Under the pieces are notes generated by a model. It was given only the letters and a program-made list of their open reading frames with translations. It was not told where the DNA came from and did no database searches. DNA of 64,000 bases, from contig NZ_CH672376.1 in NCBI RefSeq assembly GCF_000153105.1, positions 866,599 to 930,598 of the forward strand. The letters run 5' to 3'. Every line of letters starts with the position of its first letter. Positions within the stretch are counted from its first letter, which is position 1. Both the position numbers and the translations under genes were made by a program. Shown here in pieces: positions 17,870 through 27,160 of this stretch. The DNA comes from Blastopirellula marina DSM 3645 (GTDB taxonomy: Bacteria > Planctomycetota > Planctomycetia > Pirellulales > Pirellulaceae).

Positions 17870-20566
17870 ATGTCGCAAGACGATAAGAGTTTCTCTGGTC
17901 GCCGACGTCGTATGAAGACGCGTTGGACGGTCGCCGCCGCCGACGTGCTGTCGGAGTTCGTGATTACCGTTGGCGGAATTGGTACGATCGTCGCCGTCTT
18001 GGCGGTGTTCGTCGTCCTGGTCGCGCGCGTCGCTCCATTAGGGTTGCCCGCTTCCCTTTCAGGCGAAGTGGCGCGTGAAACGCATTGGGGAGCCACCGAG
18101 CCGGTTCACCTGGCGATCGATGAGTATCAAACGATCGGTTGGGTGTTGTTCGACGACGGGCGACTCGAAACGTTTCGCGTGGATAACGGTGAGAAGCTTG
18201 GCGAGCGACAGCTGTTCAAAGACAAACAACTCTCGGCCGTTTCGACGTCGGTTGGACGCGGCGGTCTGCTGCTCGGTTTTCTGGATGGTTCGATTCAGTT
18301 TGCCGACATCCATTTTGCGACGACCTTTATCGATGTCGTCGACGCTCCTGAACAATTCCATGGGATGAAGCCTGGGGAGCGAGCGACTTATCAGCCGAAC
18401 GACAACGAGACCGGCGTCTTAGAGCTTACGTCGCAGGGACAGTATCGAGTGCAGTTGCTCGAATCGAGCGTGCTCGATCCGGTTCAAGTGACCGACAAAG
18501 CGATCCTGATGTTGGACCATGTGCCCGAAGCGGCCAGCGGCGGCAATCAGGTCAGTATCTCGAAAGACGATCGCAAGTACGTTTGCTTTGCGGCCGACGG
18601 CAAATTGCGCTACGGCACGCTGAAGGAAGAAGAAGACTTTCTGACCGGCGACGTGACGCTGAAGAACGAGACGATCGCACTGGAGATCGCCGACATTCAA
18701 GGAGAGCGGCCGCAGTTCCTGCTGCAAACCGCTCGCGGCAACGACATCTTGTTAGCTTGGAAGTCGGGCCAGATGGTCCGGTTTGTCCGTGAGAACGCCG
18801 AGGATGGTTCGGGCTATCATTTGAATCCGGCCGAGAAGGTCGACCTGTTGCCCGATACCGACGCACAGTTAACCGTCTGCGATTTTATCTTGGGACGCGA
18901 AACCGTGTTTGTCGGCGATAGCCAAGGCGGAGCAAGCGGCTGGTTTTTGGTTCGCGGCGCCGAGACGGAAGAGCCGGAGTTGCAAGCTCGCAAAACCAGC
19001 GACGGTTTCACCCTGGCTCGCGTGCATGTGCTGCAGCCGGCGCCCGGCGAAAAGATCAATTCGATGCGTGCGTCGGAACGTAGCCGCATGTTGGTCGTCG
19101 GTTACGAGTCGGGGCGTTTTCGCGTCTACCAAATGACGACCGAACGACTCGTGCTTGATCGTCATCTGCCGAAGGACGCTCCGGTGATCGGCGCGATGAT
19201 CATGCCGAAAGATAACGGCTTGTTAGTCGAATCGGGCGAAGGGATTTATTTCTGGGACTTTGACCCGCGACATCCTGAAATTACCGTCGCGGCGGCGATC
19301 ATGCCGGTCTGGTACGAAGGTTATCCGAAGCCGCGTCAGATTTGGCAAAGCTCGTCGGCCGGCGTCGAACCAGAGATGAAGCTGGGGCTCTACCCGCTAA
19401 TCTCCGGCACGCTGAAGGCGACGTTCTACTCGATGTTGTTCGGCGCTCCGATCGCGCTGTTGGCGGCGATTTACACTAGCGAGTTCACCACGCACAAAGT
19501 TCGCGCCGTCGTCAAACCGACGGTCGAGATGATGGCGAGCCTGCCGAGCGTCGTGCTCGGGTTTTTGGCGGCGATCGTGTTCGCTCCGATCGTAGAGTCG
19601 TTTTTGGCCTTCTTTTTAACGACGATTGTCGTTGTGCCGCTCACCTTTATTTTGGCGGCGATGATGTGGCAATTATTGCCGCGGCGGATCGGCTTGATCC
19701 TCGAATCTTGGCGGCTCTGGTTTATGGTTCCGGCGCTGCTGCTGGGGCTTGCCGTTTCGTATTTGCTGGGACCGCTGGTCGAGCAGATCGCCTTCGACGG
19801 CAACGTGAAGTTGTGGCTTGACGGTCGGGGATCGGGCGTCGTCGGCTGGTTGATGATGCTGTTGCCGCTGGGAGGGATGTTCGCGTTCTTTCTGAACGGC
19901 GCCTTCATCAACCCTTATTTGCGAGCTCGAGCGCTGCAATGGAATCGATCGCAGTTCGCTTTCTTGAGCTTGGCCAAATTTGCGGCCTTGGTGCTGCTGA
20001 CGTTTGGCGTCGCCTGGTTGTTGTCGTCGGCGCTCTATTGGTTGCCGACGCTCTTTGGCGCTGAAGTATGGGATCCGCGCGGCACGTTCATTGATAGTTA
20101 CGCCCAACGCAACTCGTTTGTCGTCGGTTTTGTGATGGGTTTTGCGGTGATTCCGATCATTTACACCATCGCGGATGACGCGCTGGCGACCGTGCCAAAA
20201 CATCTTCGCTCGGCGTCGCTGGGCTGCGGAGCGACTCCCTGGCAAACGACTGTCCGCGTGGTGATCCCGACCGCGATGAGCGGGCTCTTCTCGGCATTGA
20301 TGATCGGCCTGGGACGAGTCGTCGGTGAGACGATGATCGTGCTGATGGCCGGCGGCAATACGCCGGTGACCGACTGGAACATCTTTAGCGGCTTCCGAAC
20401 GCTGAGCGCCACGATTGCAATCGAACTGCCGGAAGCGGTTGAGAATAGCACCCACTTTCGCATGTTGTTCGCGGCGGCCTTGGTGCTGTTCGTCATCACT
20501 TTTTTGATCAACACCGCGGCCGAAATCGTCCGGCTGCGTTTCCGTAAACGAGCTTATCAACTATGA
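17870..20566 (+). CDS. pstC: Phosphate ABC transporter permease PstC, long form with periplasmic propeller-like domain
   Basis: At 898 residues this is about three times the usual PstC length. After a basic N-terminus, a first membrane helix (about residues 30-55) leads to a periplasmic region of ~450 residues. That region is rich in short beta strands with WD40-like turns, for example DDRKYVCFAADGKLRYG, RSRMLVVGYESGRFRVYQM and NGLLVESGEGIYFWDF. The ABC permease domain begins near residue 505 (LYPLISGTLKATFYS) and is itself expanded by extra helices. Its ATPase-contacting EAA loop reads DDALATVPKHLRSASLGCGA. PstC and PstA form the membrane channel for phosphate. Long PstC forms are known in other bacteria. 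The stop overlaps the pstA start (ATGA), implying coupled translation. Confidence 0.93.
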   Translation: MSQDDKSFSGRRRRMKTRWTVAAADVLSEFVITVGGIGTIVAVLAVFVVLVARVAPLGLPASLSGEVARETHWGATEPVHLAIDEYQTIGWVLFDDGRLETFRVDNGEKLGERQLFKDKQLSAVSTSVGRGGLLLGFLDGSIQFADIHFATTFIDVVDAPEQFHGMKPGERATYQPNDNETGVLELTSQGQYRVQLLESSVLDPVQVTDKAILMLDHVPEAASGGNQVSISKDDRKYVCFAADGKLRYGTLKEEEDFLTGDVTLKNETIALEIADIQGERPQFLLQTARGNDILLAWKSGQMVRFVRENAEDGSGYHLNPAEKVDLLPDTDAQLTVCDFILGRETVFVGDSQGGASGWFLVRGAETEEPELQARKTSDGFTLARVHVLQPAPGEKINSMRASERSRMLVVGYESGRFRVYQMTTERLVLDRHLPKDAPVIGAMIMPKDNGLLVESGEGIYFWDFDPRHPEITVAAAIMPVWYEGYPKPRQIWQSSSAGVEPEMKLGLYPLISGTLKATFYSMLFGAPIALLAAIYTSEFTTHKVRAVVKPTVEMMASLPSVVLGFLAAIVFAPIVESFLAFFLTTIVVVPLTFILAAMMWQLLPRRIGLILESWRLWFMVPALLLGLAVSYLLGPLVEQIAFDGNVKLWLDGRGSGVVGWLMMLLPLGGMFAFFLNGAFINPYLRARALQWNRSQFAFLSLAKFAALVLLTFGVAWLLSSALYWLPTLFGAEVWDPRGTFIDSYAQRNSFVVGFVMGFAVIPIIYTIADDALATVPKHLRSASLGCGATPWQTTVRVVIPTAMSGLFSALMIGLGRVVGETMIVLMAGGNTPVTDWNIFSGFRTLSATIAIELPEAVENSTHFRMLFAAALVLFVITFLINTAAEIVRLRFRKRAYQL

Positions 20567-23103
20567 CCTCGCCTGCTGACAACGACGCTGCCGCCGCGCC
20601 GCGGGAGAAACGAGGGCACGTTTCCAAGCCGGGACTTTCGCTCCTCGCGCAGGGCGAGCCCATGGTCTGGCTGACCGGCGGTTCGTTGGCCCTCTGCTTG
20701 CTGATGATATTCGGCCTGCTGTCGCTGGTCATTTACAACGGCATGCGCACCTTCTGGCCGGGACGGCTCTATCAGGTCGAAACCGTCGATGGTGCGGTCT
20801 ACTTGGGAGAAGCGGCCGGCGTCGAAAAGTTTGATCTAACCGAGCAATTGATCAACTCATTTCCACCGGAACTTGCGAAGGCTCGCGAGATTTCGCAGCA
20901 GAAATTTGAAGCGGCGGGAAGCGTTCCGTTTGAAGTCGAGCGGCGCCAATATCGGACCGGCAACTTCGACATTATCTCGAACTTCGATCGCGAAGGAACG
21001 CACTACCATACCGTCACCGAATTTGAGATGGTCGCGCCCGAAGCGACATTGCCCGAGTGGGCGATGGTGATCGAGCGGCTCTCGTGGGGACGTTTCTACG
21101 GCATGCCGGTCGAGTTCAAGATGTCGCATCGGCGACCGATCTCGGCCGAAGAAGAACAGCTCAGCGATATCGTCCAGTTGCTGCAAAGTAACTCGTATCG
21201 CATCACCGACGCCGATCAAGCGGCGGAGCTTAAAGAGGCGCTGGCGCCGGTCGAAGCGGAACTGGTCAAAGTGCGCGCCGCTAATATTGACGCGTTCATC
21301 GCCGAAAACAAATCGCTCACCGGTGAGCTGCGGGCCAAATTGAAGTCGGGCGAAGAAGAACCGCTAGCCGATGTGAAGTCGGACCAGCAGAACGTCGTCA
21401 GCGTCGTTCAGGCTTCCGTCGGACCAGAAGAAGCCTGGGACAAGTTCAACGAGTTTCATGACGAAGTGATTGACCGTTCTGCGCGTCGCAAAGAGATCGA
21501 AGAGTTTGAAGTTGGCGAGGTCAATAGCCAAGAAGAAACCGCGCGATTGGAGTTGCGTGATCAAGAGATCGCCCACCCCGGCGTTTTTATTGTGGAGTTG
21601 GCGAATGAGTTGGCCCGCCTCCAAGGGCAAGTCGCGGTGCTCGACGCAGTCGGCGAAAAGAACCAGGCGATTTCGCGACAGGTCGAAAAGCGATATGGCG
21701 CTGATTCGCCGCTAACGAAGTTCACCCAGGAAGTCACGCAAGGTTTGGCGAGCGATCTGGCTGAGCAGCAGACCCAACCGAAAAAGCGAATCGCGGAGAT
21801 CAAGCAATTGGTCGCCGCCATGCCGAAGTCAACGCAAACGGCGGTCGAGAGTTTCCTCCGAATTCGGCAGGAGTCGACCGAACGCACCGTGAAGCTGCAG
21901 GATCGCATTCGCCAACTGAACGATGAGAACGCGCGCTACGTTCTGCACATGCAGACCGCGCAGGAGATCGACAAGGATATTCCGCTGTCGGAGATCGTGC
22001 GGGCCTTTCCCGCCAACCGACTCGGTATCGCCGGAAAGCTGGGCGTTTACATGTCGCGTTGGGGCGAGTTCCTGATGGATGACCCACGCGAAGCGAACTC
22101 GGAAGGGGGCGTTTTTCCGGCGATCTGGGGCACCGTCGCGATGACGATGATCATGTCGATCCTGGTCGTGCCGTTTGGCGTGCTGGCCGCGCTTTATCTA
22201 CGCGAGTTCGCCAAGCCGGGGCCGATTGTCAGCGCCATTCGCATTAGCATCAACAATCTGGCCGGCGTGCCGAGCATCGTTTTCGGCGTGTTCGGTTTCG
22301 CCTTTTTGATCGGCAACGTCGGCCGCTACATTGACGGTGGTCCGAAAAACGCCGACCTGCCGGTGATGTCGTCGGGAAGTTGGTATCTGCTGCTGGGCGT
22401 GTTGGCGGCGACCGCGTGCGGCGCTTTCATGATGTCGATGTACGCGGTCGGAAATCGTCGCCAATTGACCGGGCGTCGCAATCAATGGCTCGGCAAATTT
22501 GCGCTGCTGCTGTGGGTCGCCGCGACCGTTGCGTTTTTAGTCGCTTTGGCGACCACGCCTGAATTTAACGGCTTCTTTACGTCGCATTTGCCCAACCCCG
22601 TGTTTGGTAAAGGTTGTTTGGCGTGGGCCAGCATTACGCTCGCGTTGTTGACGTTGCCGGTGGTGATCGTCGCGACCGAAGAGTCGTTGGCCGCGGTCCC
22701 CAATTCGCTGCGGGAAGGCTCGTATGGATGCGGCGCCAGCAAATGGCAAACGATTTGGAGAATCGTGCTGCCGCACGCGTTGCCAGGCATCATGACCGGC
22801 ATGATCTTGGCCATGGCGCGCGGCGCCGGCGAAGTCGCGCCGTTAATGTTGGTCGGCGTGCTCAAGCTCGCGCCGGAATTGCCGGTCGACTTTTCGCCGC
22901 CGTTTTTGCATTTCGATCGCAGCTTTATGCACCTTGGTTTTCACATCTACGATCTTGGTTTTCAGAGCCAAAATAGTGAAGCCGCCAAGCCGATGGTTTA
23001 CACCACGACGTTGTTGTTGATCGGCGTGATCGCCTTATTGAACTTGTCGGCGATTTGGCTTCGCGCTCGCTTGCGACGAAGATTCCAGCCGGGGCAGTTC
23101 TAA
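20563..23103 (+). CDS. pstA: Phosphate ABC transporter permease PstA, long form with coiled-coil periplasmic domain
   Basis: An 846-residue PstA, again far longer than the usual ~300. The first membrane helix is near residues 38-63 (LTGGSLALCLLMIFGLLSLVIY). About 450 periplasmic residues follow. Their second half is charged and heptad-like (roughly residues 210-480: AELVKVRAANIDAF, EEFEVGEVNSQEETARLEL, ERTVKLQDRIRQLNDEN), indicating long coiled coils. The permease domain starts near residue 516 (VFPAIWGTVAMTMIMSIL) and contains the EAA loop EESLAAVPNSLREGSYGCGA. With PstC it forms the phosphate channel. The extra domains of PstC and PstA face the same compartment and may contact each other, PstS or the cell wall; this is inference. 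It overlaps pstC by 4 bases. Confidence 0.93.
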   Translation: MTSPADNDAAAAPREKRGHVSKPGLSLLAQGEPMVWLTGGSLALCLLMIFGLLSLVIYNGMRTFWPGRLYQVETVDGAVYLGEAAGVEKFDLTEQLINSFPPELAKAREISQQKFEAAGSVPFEVERRQYRTGNFDIISNFDREGTHYHTVTEFEMVAPEATLPEWAMVIERLSWGRFYGMPVEFKMSHRRPISAEEEQLSDIVQLLQSNSYRITDADQAAELKEALAPVEAELVKVRAANIDAFIAENKSLTGELRAKLKSGEEEPLADVKSDQQNVVSVVQASVGPEEAWDKFNEFHDEVIDRSARRKEIEEFEVGEVNSQEETARLELRDQEIAHPGVFIVELANELARLQGQVAVLDAVGEKNQAISRQVEKRYGADSPLTKFTQEVTQGLASDLAEQQTQPKKRIAEIKQLVAAMPKSTQTAVESFLRIRQESTERTVKLQDRIRQLNDENARYVLHMQTAQEIDKDIPLSEIVRAFPANRLGIAGKLGVYMSRWGEFLMDDPREANSEGGVFPAIWGTVAMTMIMSILVVPFGVLAALYLREFAKPGPIVSAIRISINNLAGVPSIVFGVFGFAFLIGNVGRYIDGGPKNADLPVMSSGSWYLLLGVLAATACGAFMMSMYAVGNRRQLTGRRNQWLGKFALLLWVAATVAFLVALATTPEFNGFFTSHLPNPVFGKGCLAWASITLALLTLPVVIVATEESLAAVPNSLREGSYGCGASKWQTIWRIVLPHALPGIMTGMILAMARGAGEVAPLMLVGVLKLAPELPVDFSPPFLHFDRSFMHLGFHIYDLGFQSQNSEAAKPMVYTTTLLLIGVIALLNLSAIWLRARLRRRFQPGQF

Positions 23104-23130
23104 CCAATCCAGCAGAGATCAGGCGGCACG

Positions 23131-24045
23131 ATGACGATGCAACGCGAAATTGAGAATATTCCTCAGACGAGAAACAGCGTGAACGAGACTTCCCCTGCAC
23201 AGCAGCCCGCCGAAGAGCGTCAGAACCGCTTGGAAATGATCGCCCAAGGGCATGAGTTCGACTCGGTCATTCACGATTCGGTGAAACGCGAAGAGTGCGT
23301 GCTTGAGATCAAAAACTTCAACCTGTGGTACGGCGAAAAGCAAGCGTTGTTCAACGTCAACATGCCGGTTCCCAAGGGGCAAGTGACGGCGCTAGTCGGA
23401 CCCTCTGGTTGCGGCAAGTCGACCCTGCTGCGTTGCGTGAATCGCATGAACGACTTGATCGACACTGTCCGCATTCAGGGAGACATCGTCCTGAACGGCG
23501 ATTCGATCTGTGACGCCGGCGTCGATGTCATCGAACTGCGGAAGCGAATGGGCATGGTTTTTCAAAAGCCGAATCCCTTTCCGATGAGCATCTTTGAGAA
23601 CGTCGTCTACCCGCTGCGAATCGACGGCGAGCGAAATCGCGGCGTCCTGGAGGGGGTTTGCGAGCATAGCCTCAAAGGCGCCGCAATCTGGGACGAGGTC
23701 AAAGATCGACTGCACGAGAGCGGGCTAAGCCTGTCAGGCGGACAGCAGCAGCGGTTGTGCATCGCGCGGGCGATCGCCAGCGAACCGGAAGTGCTGCTGC
23801 TGGACGAACCTTGCTCGGCGCTCGATCCGATTGCGACCAGCAAGATTGAAGACCTGATTCGCGAACTGCGTGGCGAGTACTCGATCTTGATCGTGACGCA
23901 CAACATGCAACAAGCGTCGCGGATCAGCGACTACACCGCGTTCATGTACCTGGGACGTCTGGTCGAGTTCGGTCCGACCGTCGACATCTTCACCAATCCA
24001 AAACTGACCGAAACCAACGCCTACGTCACCGGCCGCTTCGGCTAA
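23131..24045 (+). CDS. pstB: Phosphate ABC transporter ATP-binding protein PstB
   Basis: A 304-residue ABC ATPase that powers PstCA. It has Walker [10 protein letters not shown] (residues 90-98), the family's Q-loop region [13 protein letters not shown], the signature LSGGQQQR (201-208), Walker B EVLLLDEP (220-227) and the switch His in IVTHN. PstB is usually ~250-260 residues; here an extra polar N-terminal ~50 residues precedes the ABC domain. A later in-frame start is therefore possible, but the ATG at 23131 has a purine-rich AGGCGG upstream. It follows pstA by 27 bases. Cytoplasmic, membrane-associated. Confidence 0.96.
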   Translation: MTMQREIENIPQTRNSVNETSPAQQPAEERQNRLEMIAQGHEFDSVIHDSVKREECVLEIKNFNLWYGEKQALFNVNMPVPKGQVTALVGPSGCGKSTLLRCVNRMNDLIDTVRIQGDIVLNGDSICDAGVDVIELRKRMGMVFQKPNPFPMSIFENVVYPLRIDGERNRGVLEGVCEHSLKGAAIWDEVKDRLHESGLSLSGGQQQRLCIARAIASEPEVLLLDEPCSALDPIATSKIEDLIRELRGEYSILIVTHNMQQASRISDYTAFMYLGRLVEFGPTVDIFTNPKLTETNAYVTGRFG

Positions 24046-24103
24046 CGGAACGTATCCAATTTCCCATCACCGCCATTTACGTAGCCACCGATTTCAGGGG
24101 AAC

Positions 24104-25285
24104 ATGATGTCTCGATTCATTGGCGCCTTCGTTTGTCTCGCTGTGATTTTCGGATCGATCGTTCCGGCGGCCGCCGCCGAGCGTCGCTCAGAAGAGCATC
24201 AGCAGTTTGCCAAAGATTTCTGGAACTACCTGAGCGGTAAGTACGAGAAATGGGATGTCGTACCGCAGGCGCCTGCTTCAGTGCCGGCTCCGCAAGTAGC
24301 TGGCGAGTCCAAGACCTACGCCAATCCTGTCGCGTTGCAAAACATCAACGAGCCCGGCTATGGATCGATCATCGTGGTCGAACATCTGCAAGCAGGAAAG
24401 ACGATCGGCGTGACCGCGTGCTATCGAGCGAAGTCAGGAATCGATTCCAAGCAAAACGATTGGTATTGGCTCTACTATCTTCCCTCGGGCGAAGTGGTGA
24501 AAACCTCGGCGGATAAAGCCGCGTTCGATAAGCCGGGTTACGTCACCTTTGAAGAAGATGGCCGCTTGTGGGCGTTTGGCCTGGCGAACCCCAATCTGGC
24601 CGACTTTCTAAATGCTGGCGAACTGGCGAAGCAAGTGATTCGACCCGGCGTCGGCCCCTCTGGCATGACGGTGAAGTCGGATGAAATGGAAACGATTCTC
24701 GGCTATCTCGCCGCCAAGCCGGGCTTTGTCACGGCGATCGAAGACGGCCGCGTCTGGGTGTTGCGTGAGGGAAGCGAAGCCGCCGAAGAGTTTCTCACCG
24801 CAGGCGAGCCGGCCAAGCAGGTGATTCGGCCCGGCGTCGGTCCGCTGGGTGTGACTTTGAAGTCAGACGACGCGGCGACGATCGCCGCGTATCGATACGG
24901 CAAGCCGGGCTTCCATACCGCGGTCGACGCCGATGGCCGCGTGTGGGTCTTTCCGGCCGACGGAGACGCTTGGAAGGAGTTCAGCGAACAAGGAGAACCG
25001 GCCGCCCACGTCACGAAGATTGGGGTCGGACCGCAGCGCGAGACGCTCAAAACGCGCGACGCCGGCGTGATCGAAGCCTATCTGGTCGCTCAGCCGGGTT
25101 ACGTGACGAAGATTGTCGATGGTCGCTTGTGGGTGTTGCGCGCCGATTGCGCCGAGCTGAAGGAATTCGCCGGCAACTCGGATCTCGCGAAGCATGTCAC
25201 GAAGATCGGAGCGGGACCGTTGGGGATGACCGTCAAAAGCCCTGACGCCGAAACGATTGATTCGTACATGCGGAACTTTCGCTAA
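24104..25285 (+). CDS. Unknown exported protein with four ~62-residue tandem repeats, inside pst operon
   Basis: A 393-residue protein with a signal peptide (FVCLAVIFGSIVPAAAA), a linker, and a segment around residues 70-135 containing NDWYWLYYLPSGEVV. That segment faintly resembles cytochrome-P460-like domains, but there is no CxxCH heme site. Four tandem repeats then run from residue 143 to the end, starting at KPGYVT (143), KPGFVT (205), KPGFHT (267) and QPGYVT (330). Each carries an E/V-D-G-R-[LV]-W-[AV] strand, a D/E-E-F helix, a GVGP or GAGP loop and a T-[VL]-K-[ST] strand. I do not recognise the family. It sits between pstB and phoU on the same strand with short gaps, so a phosphate-linked envelope role is likely. 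Confidence 0.8.
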   Translation: MMSRFIGAFVCLAVIFGSIVPAAAAERRSEEHQQFAKDFWNYLSGKYEKWDVVPQAPASVPAPQVAGESKTYANPVALQNINEPGYGSIIVVEHLQAGKTIGVTACYRAKSGIDSKQNDWYWLYYLPSGEVVKTSADKAAFDKPGYVTFEEDGRLWAFGLANPNLADFLNAGELAKQVIRPGVGPSGMTVKSDEMETILGYLAAKPGFVTAIEDGRVWVLREGSEAAEEFLTAGEPAKQVIRPGVGPLGVTLKSDDAATIAAYRYGKPGFHTAVDADGRVWVFPADGDAWKEFSEQGEPAAHVTKIGVGPQRETLKTRDAGVIEAYLVAQPGYVTKIVDGRLWVLRADCAELKEFAGNSDLAKHVTKIGAGPLGMTVKSPDAETIDSYMRNFR

Positions 25286-25337
25286 CGGCCAGCTTGACGC
25301 TCCCTGCGTTCGCAACGCAAACAAGGATTGAAATTCA

Positions 25338-26006
25338 ATGTCGGTTCATTTTGAAAAGCAGATTGACCAGCTCCGCCGCCAATTATTGACGCTCGGCTCG
25401 ATGGTCGAAGATCACGTCATGTTGGCGATTCGCGCCGCCGAAGAGCAAAATCGTGACCTTGCCCAGGAAGCGGTCGATCGCGACGACGATGTCGACGCGA
25501 TGCAAATGGAGATCGCCGAAGAGTCGCTGCACCTGGTGGCGCTGTTTCAACCGGTCGCCTCGGATCTGCGATTTGTGATCACGGTGCAAACCGTCATCAA
25601 CGAACTAGAGCGAATCGGCGATCAGGCGCACGACATCGGCCAAGGGGTGCTGCGTTTGCTCGATTCGGGCGCCCATTTTGATTTGCCGCCGCTGTTGCAA
25701 CGATCCAAAGAAGCTTCGGTCGAAATGCTGCGGCAAAGTCTGGATGCGCTGCTGGATCGAGACGCTAGTAAAGCTCGCGCGATCATCGCCGCCGACGATA
25801 AGGTCGATGAGCTGCATCGCAGCATGTACGACTGGTTTAAGAACGGCGCTCGCCAGCGGCCTGACGATCTGGATTGGATGATGGAGATGTTGACGATTTC
25901 GCGGCACGTCGAACGAATCGCCGATCACGCGACGAACATCGCCGAAACGGTCGTCTATCTGGTCGAGGGCGAAATGGTGCGGCGCGGCGGCGACCGAGCC
26001 CCTTAG
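25338..26006 (+). CDS. phoU: Phosphate transport system regulator PhoU
   Basis: A 222-residue all-helical protein of normal PhoU length, made of two similar three-helix halves. Family motifs are visible: LRRQLLTLGSMVEDHVMLAI at the start, RDDDVDAMQMEIAEESLHLVAL, LRFVITVQTVINELERIGDQAHDI, and in the second half SRHVERIADHATNIAETVVYLVEG. The E-x2-R-I-x-D-x-x-x-[ND]-I signatures in both halves bind metal clusters in known structures. PhoU connects PstSCAB activity to the PhoR/PhoB signalling pair and represses the regulon when phosphate is plentiful. AAGGA sits about 10 bases upstream of the ATG. It follows the repeat protein and precedes the atypical PhoB-like regulator, 65 bases away. Confidence 0.95.
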   Translation: MSVHFEKQIDQLRRQLLTLGSMVEDHVMLAIRAAEEQNRDLAQEAVDRDDDVDAMQMEIAEESLHLVALFQPVASDLRFVITVQTVINELERIGDQAHDIGQGVLRLLDSGAHFDLPPLLQRSKEASVEMLRQSLDALLDRDASKARAIIAADDKVDELHRSMYDWFKNGARQRPDDLDWMMEMLTISRHVERIADHATNIAETVVYLVEGEMVRRGGDRAP

Positions 26007-26071
26007 TCGCGCTGCTGGCGGCAGATTGTACGTTTCGTTCCCTCTGGTCCTCCCCTCGCAACGCCTTCACG

Positions 26072-26785
26072 ATGAACAATCGGCTTGTGCTTATTATCGG
26101 TCGTCCAGGCAGGCTCAGCGCCGCCTTGGCTGATAATTTGCGGCAATCGGGCTGCGAAGTGCGAACAGCCGTCGATTCGGAAGACGGGCTGGAGCAGGCG
26201 ATCACGCATTCGCCCGACATCGTGTTGGTCGGCCATCATTCGCCTGAGTCATTTGACATGTGCCGCCGCATCAGCAGTCGAATGCGGCCGGAGCAATTGC
26301 CGGCATTTCTGGTGACGCCGGGCGTTGGCCAGACCGATGGCGTCGACGAAGAACCGCAGTCGATCGATTCTCTACTAGCGGAGACGCTGGCGCTCGATCT
26401 GTTGGCACAAGGACTAAAGACGCTCCTCAGTCGGGCACGCCAAGCGGGGCAAGATGACGTCATCCTCGAGCATCACGGGCTGCGACTCGATCGAACCCGC
26501 TACACGGCCGAACTCAAAGGAGTCTCGATCGGCGCGACGCCGACAGAGTTTCGTTTGCTTTGGAGGTTGATGGCCAAGCCGGGACATGTCTTTTCGCGTC
26601 ATGATCTCTTCGACGCTTGTCGAACGGAACAAGAAGGCGAGCCTTCGTCGCAGTCGCGAGCGATCGACGTGCACATCAAAACGATCCGTCGAAAGCTGGC
26701 CGAACAAGCAAATCTTATAGAGACAATTCGGGGGGTAGGCTACCGGTTTCGAGAGCCGGTTTGGGGCGTCGCCCCATTTGAGTAG
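26072..26785 (+). CDS. PhoB/OmpR-family regulator with degenerate receiver domain
   Basis: The first in-frame ATG clear of phoU is at 26072, giving 237 residues. The C-terminal half (from about residue 135) is a standard OmpR/PhoB winged helix: ATPTEFRLLWRLM, PGHVFSRHDLFDAC, AIDVHIKTIRRKL and IRGVGYRFREP. The N-terminal half keeps the receiver-like strand order but not the chemistry. The position of the phospho-acceptor Asp in PDxxLxD is Gly54 (PDIVLVGHH), the N-terminal acidic pair is absent (LVLIIGRPG), and the usual Lys after FLVT is absent. It is therefore unlikely to be controlled by phosphotransfer. Its place after phoU suggests control of phosphate genes, perhaps through direct contact. 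No histidine kinase is nearby. Confidence 0.85.
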   Translation: MNNRLVLIIGRPGRLSAALADNLRQSGCEVRTAVDSEDGLEQAITHSPDIVLVGHHSPESFDMCRRISSRMRPEQLPAFLVTPGVGQTDGVDEEPQSIDSLLAETLALDLLAQGLKTLLSRARQAGQDDVILEHHGLRLDRTRYTAELKGVSIGATPTEFRLLWRLMAKPGHVFSRHDLFDACRTEQEGEPSSQSRAIDVHIKTIRRKLAEQANLIETIRGVGYRFREPVWGVAPFE

Positions 26786-27160
26786 AAAGTTCGACGCCGT
26801 AAGTACCGATATAGAAAGAGGTTTGGCGTTGTTTCGACTTAATGAGAAGTTAGTTGCTAGATATTAAGGTTTTGTAAGAGCCTCCTTGAACCGGGTGGAA
26901 TAGCCATTCTCCAAATGGGTAGGTTGCGTCGGGTCTTAACTTAGCGACAATAAGTTCCTGCGATCTTTCCCAGCTTCGCGGACGAGGGTTCTATGGATCC
27001 CGAGTCTGAGAAGGGACGACACCGCTAGCTTTGCTATCATACCGATAGCGGCCAGCGGGGATTCTGGCGTCAACGAAGATGCCAGCGTGTGTGAAACGGA
27101 TTTCCACTGCCGCGGATTTTACGCTTCGCCACGACGGTTTCAGGAGGGACGAAGTTCGAC
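26786..27160. other. Intergenic region after phosphate operon
   Basis: These 375 bases have no convincing gene. A small hairpin (GCTATC at 27033-27038 against GATAGC at 27044-27049), nested in a CCGCTA/TAGCGG pair, occurs upstream of the next small gene. I see no terminator with a clear T-tract after the regulator gene. Confidence 0.45.

Noticed and set aside
19673..20560. A 295-codon minus-strand frame opposite pstC
   Set aside because: Antisense to the conserved permease domain; its Gln/Arg/His-rich composition is not protein-like.
24174..24520. A cytochrome-P460-type heme domain in the repeat protein
   Set aside because: Only a short WYWLYYLPSG block resembles that family and no heme-binding motif is present, so no domain was called.
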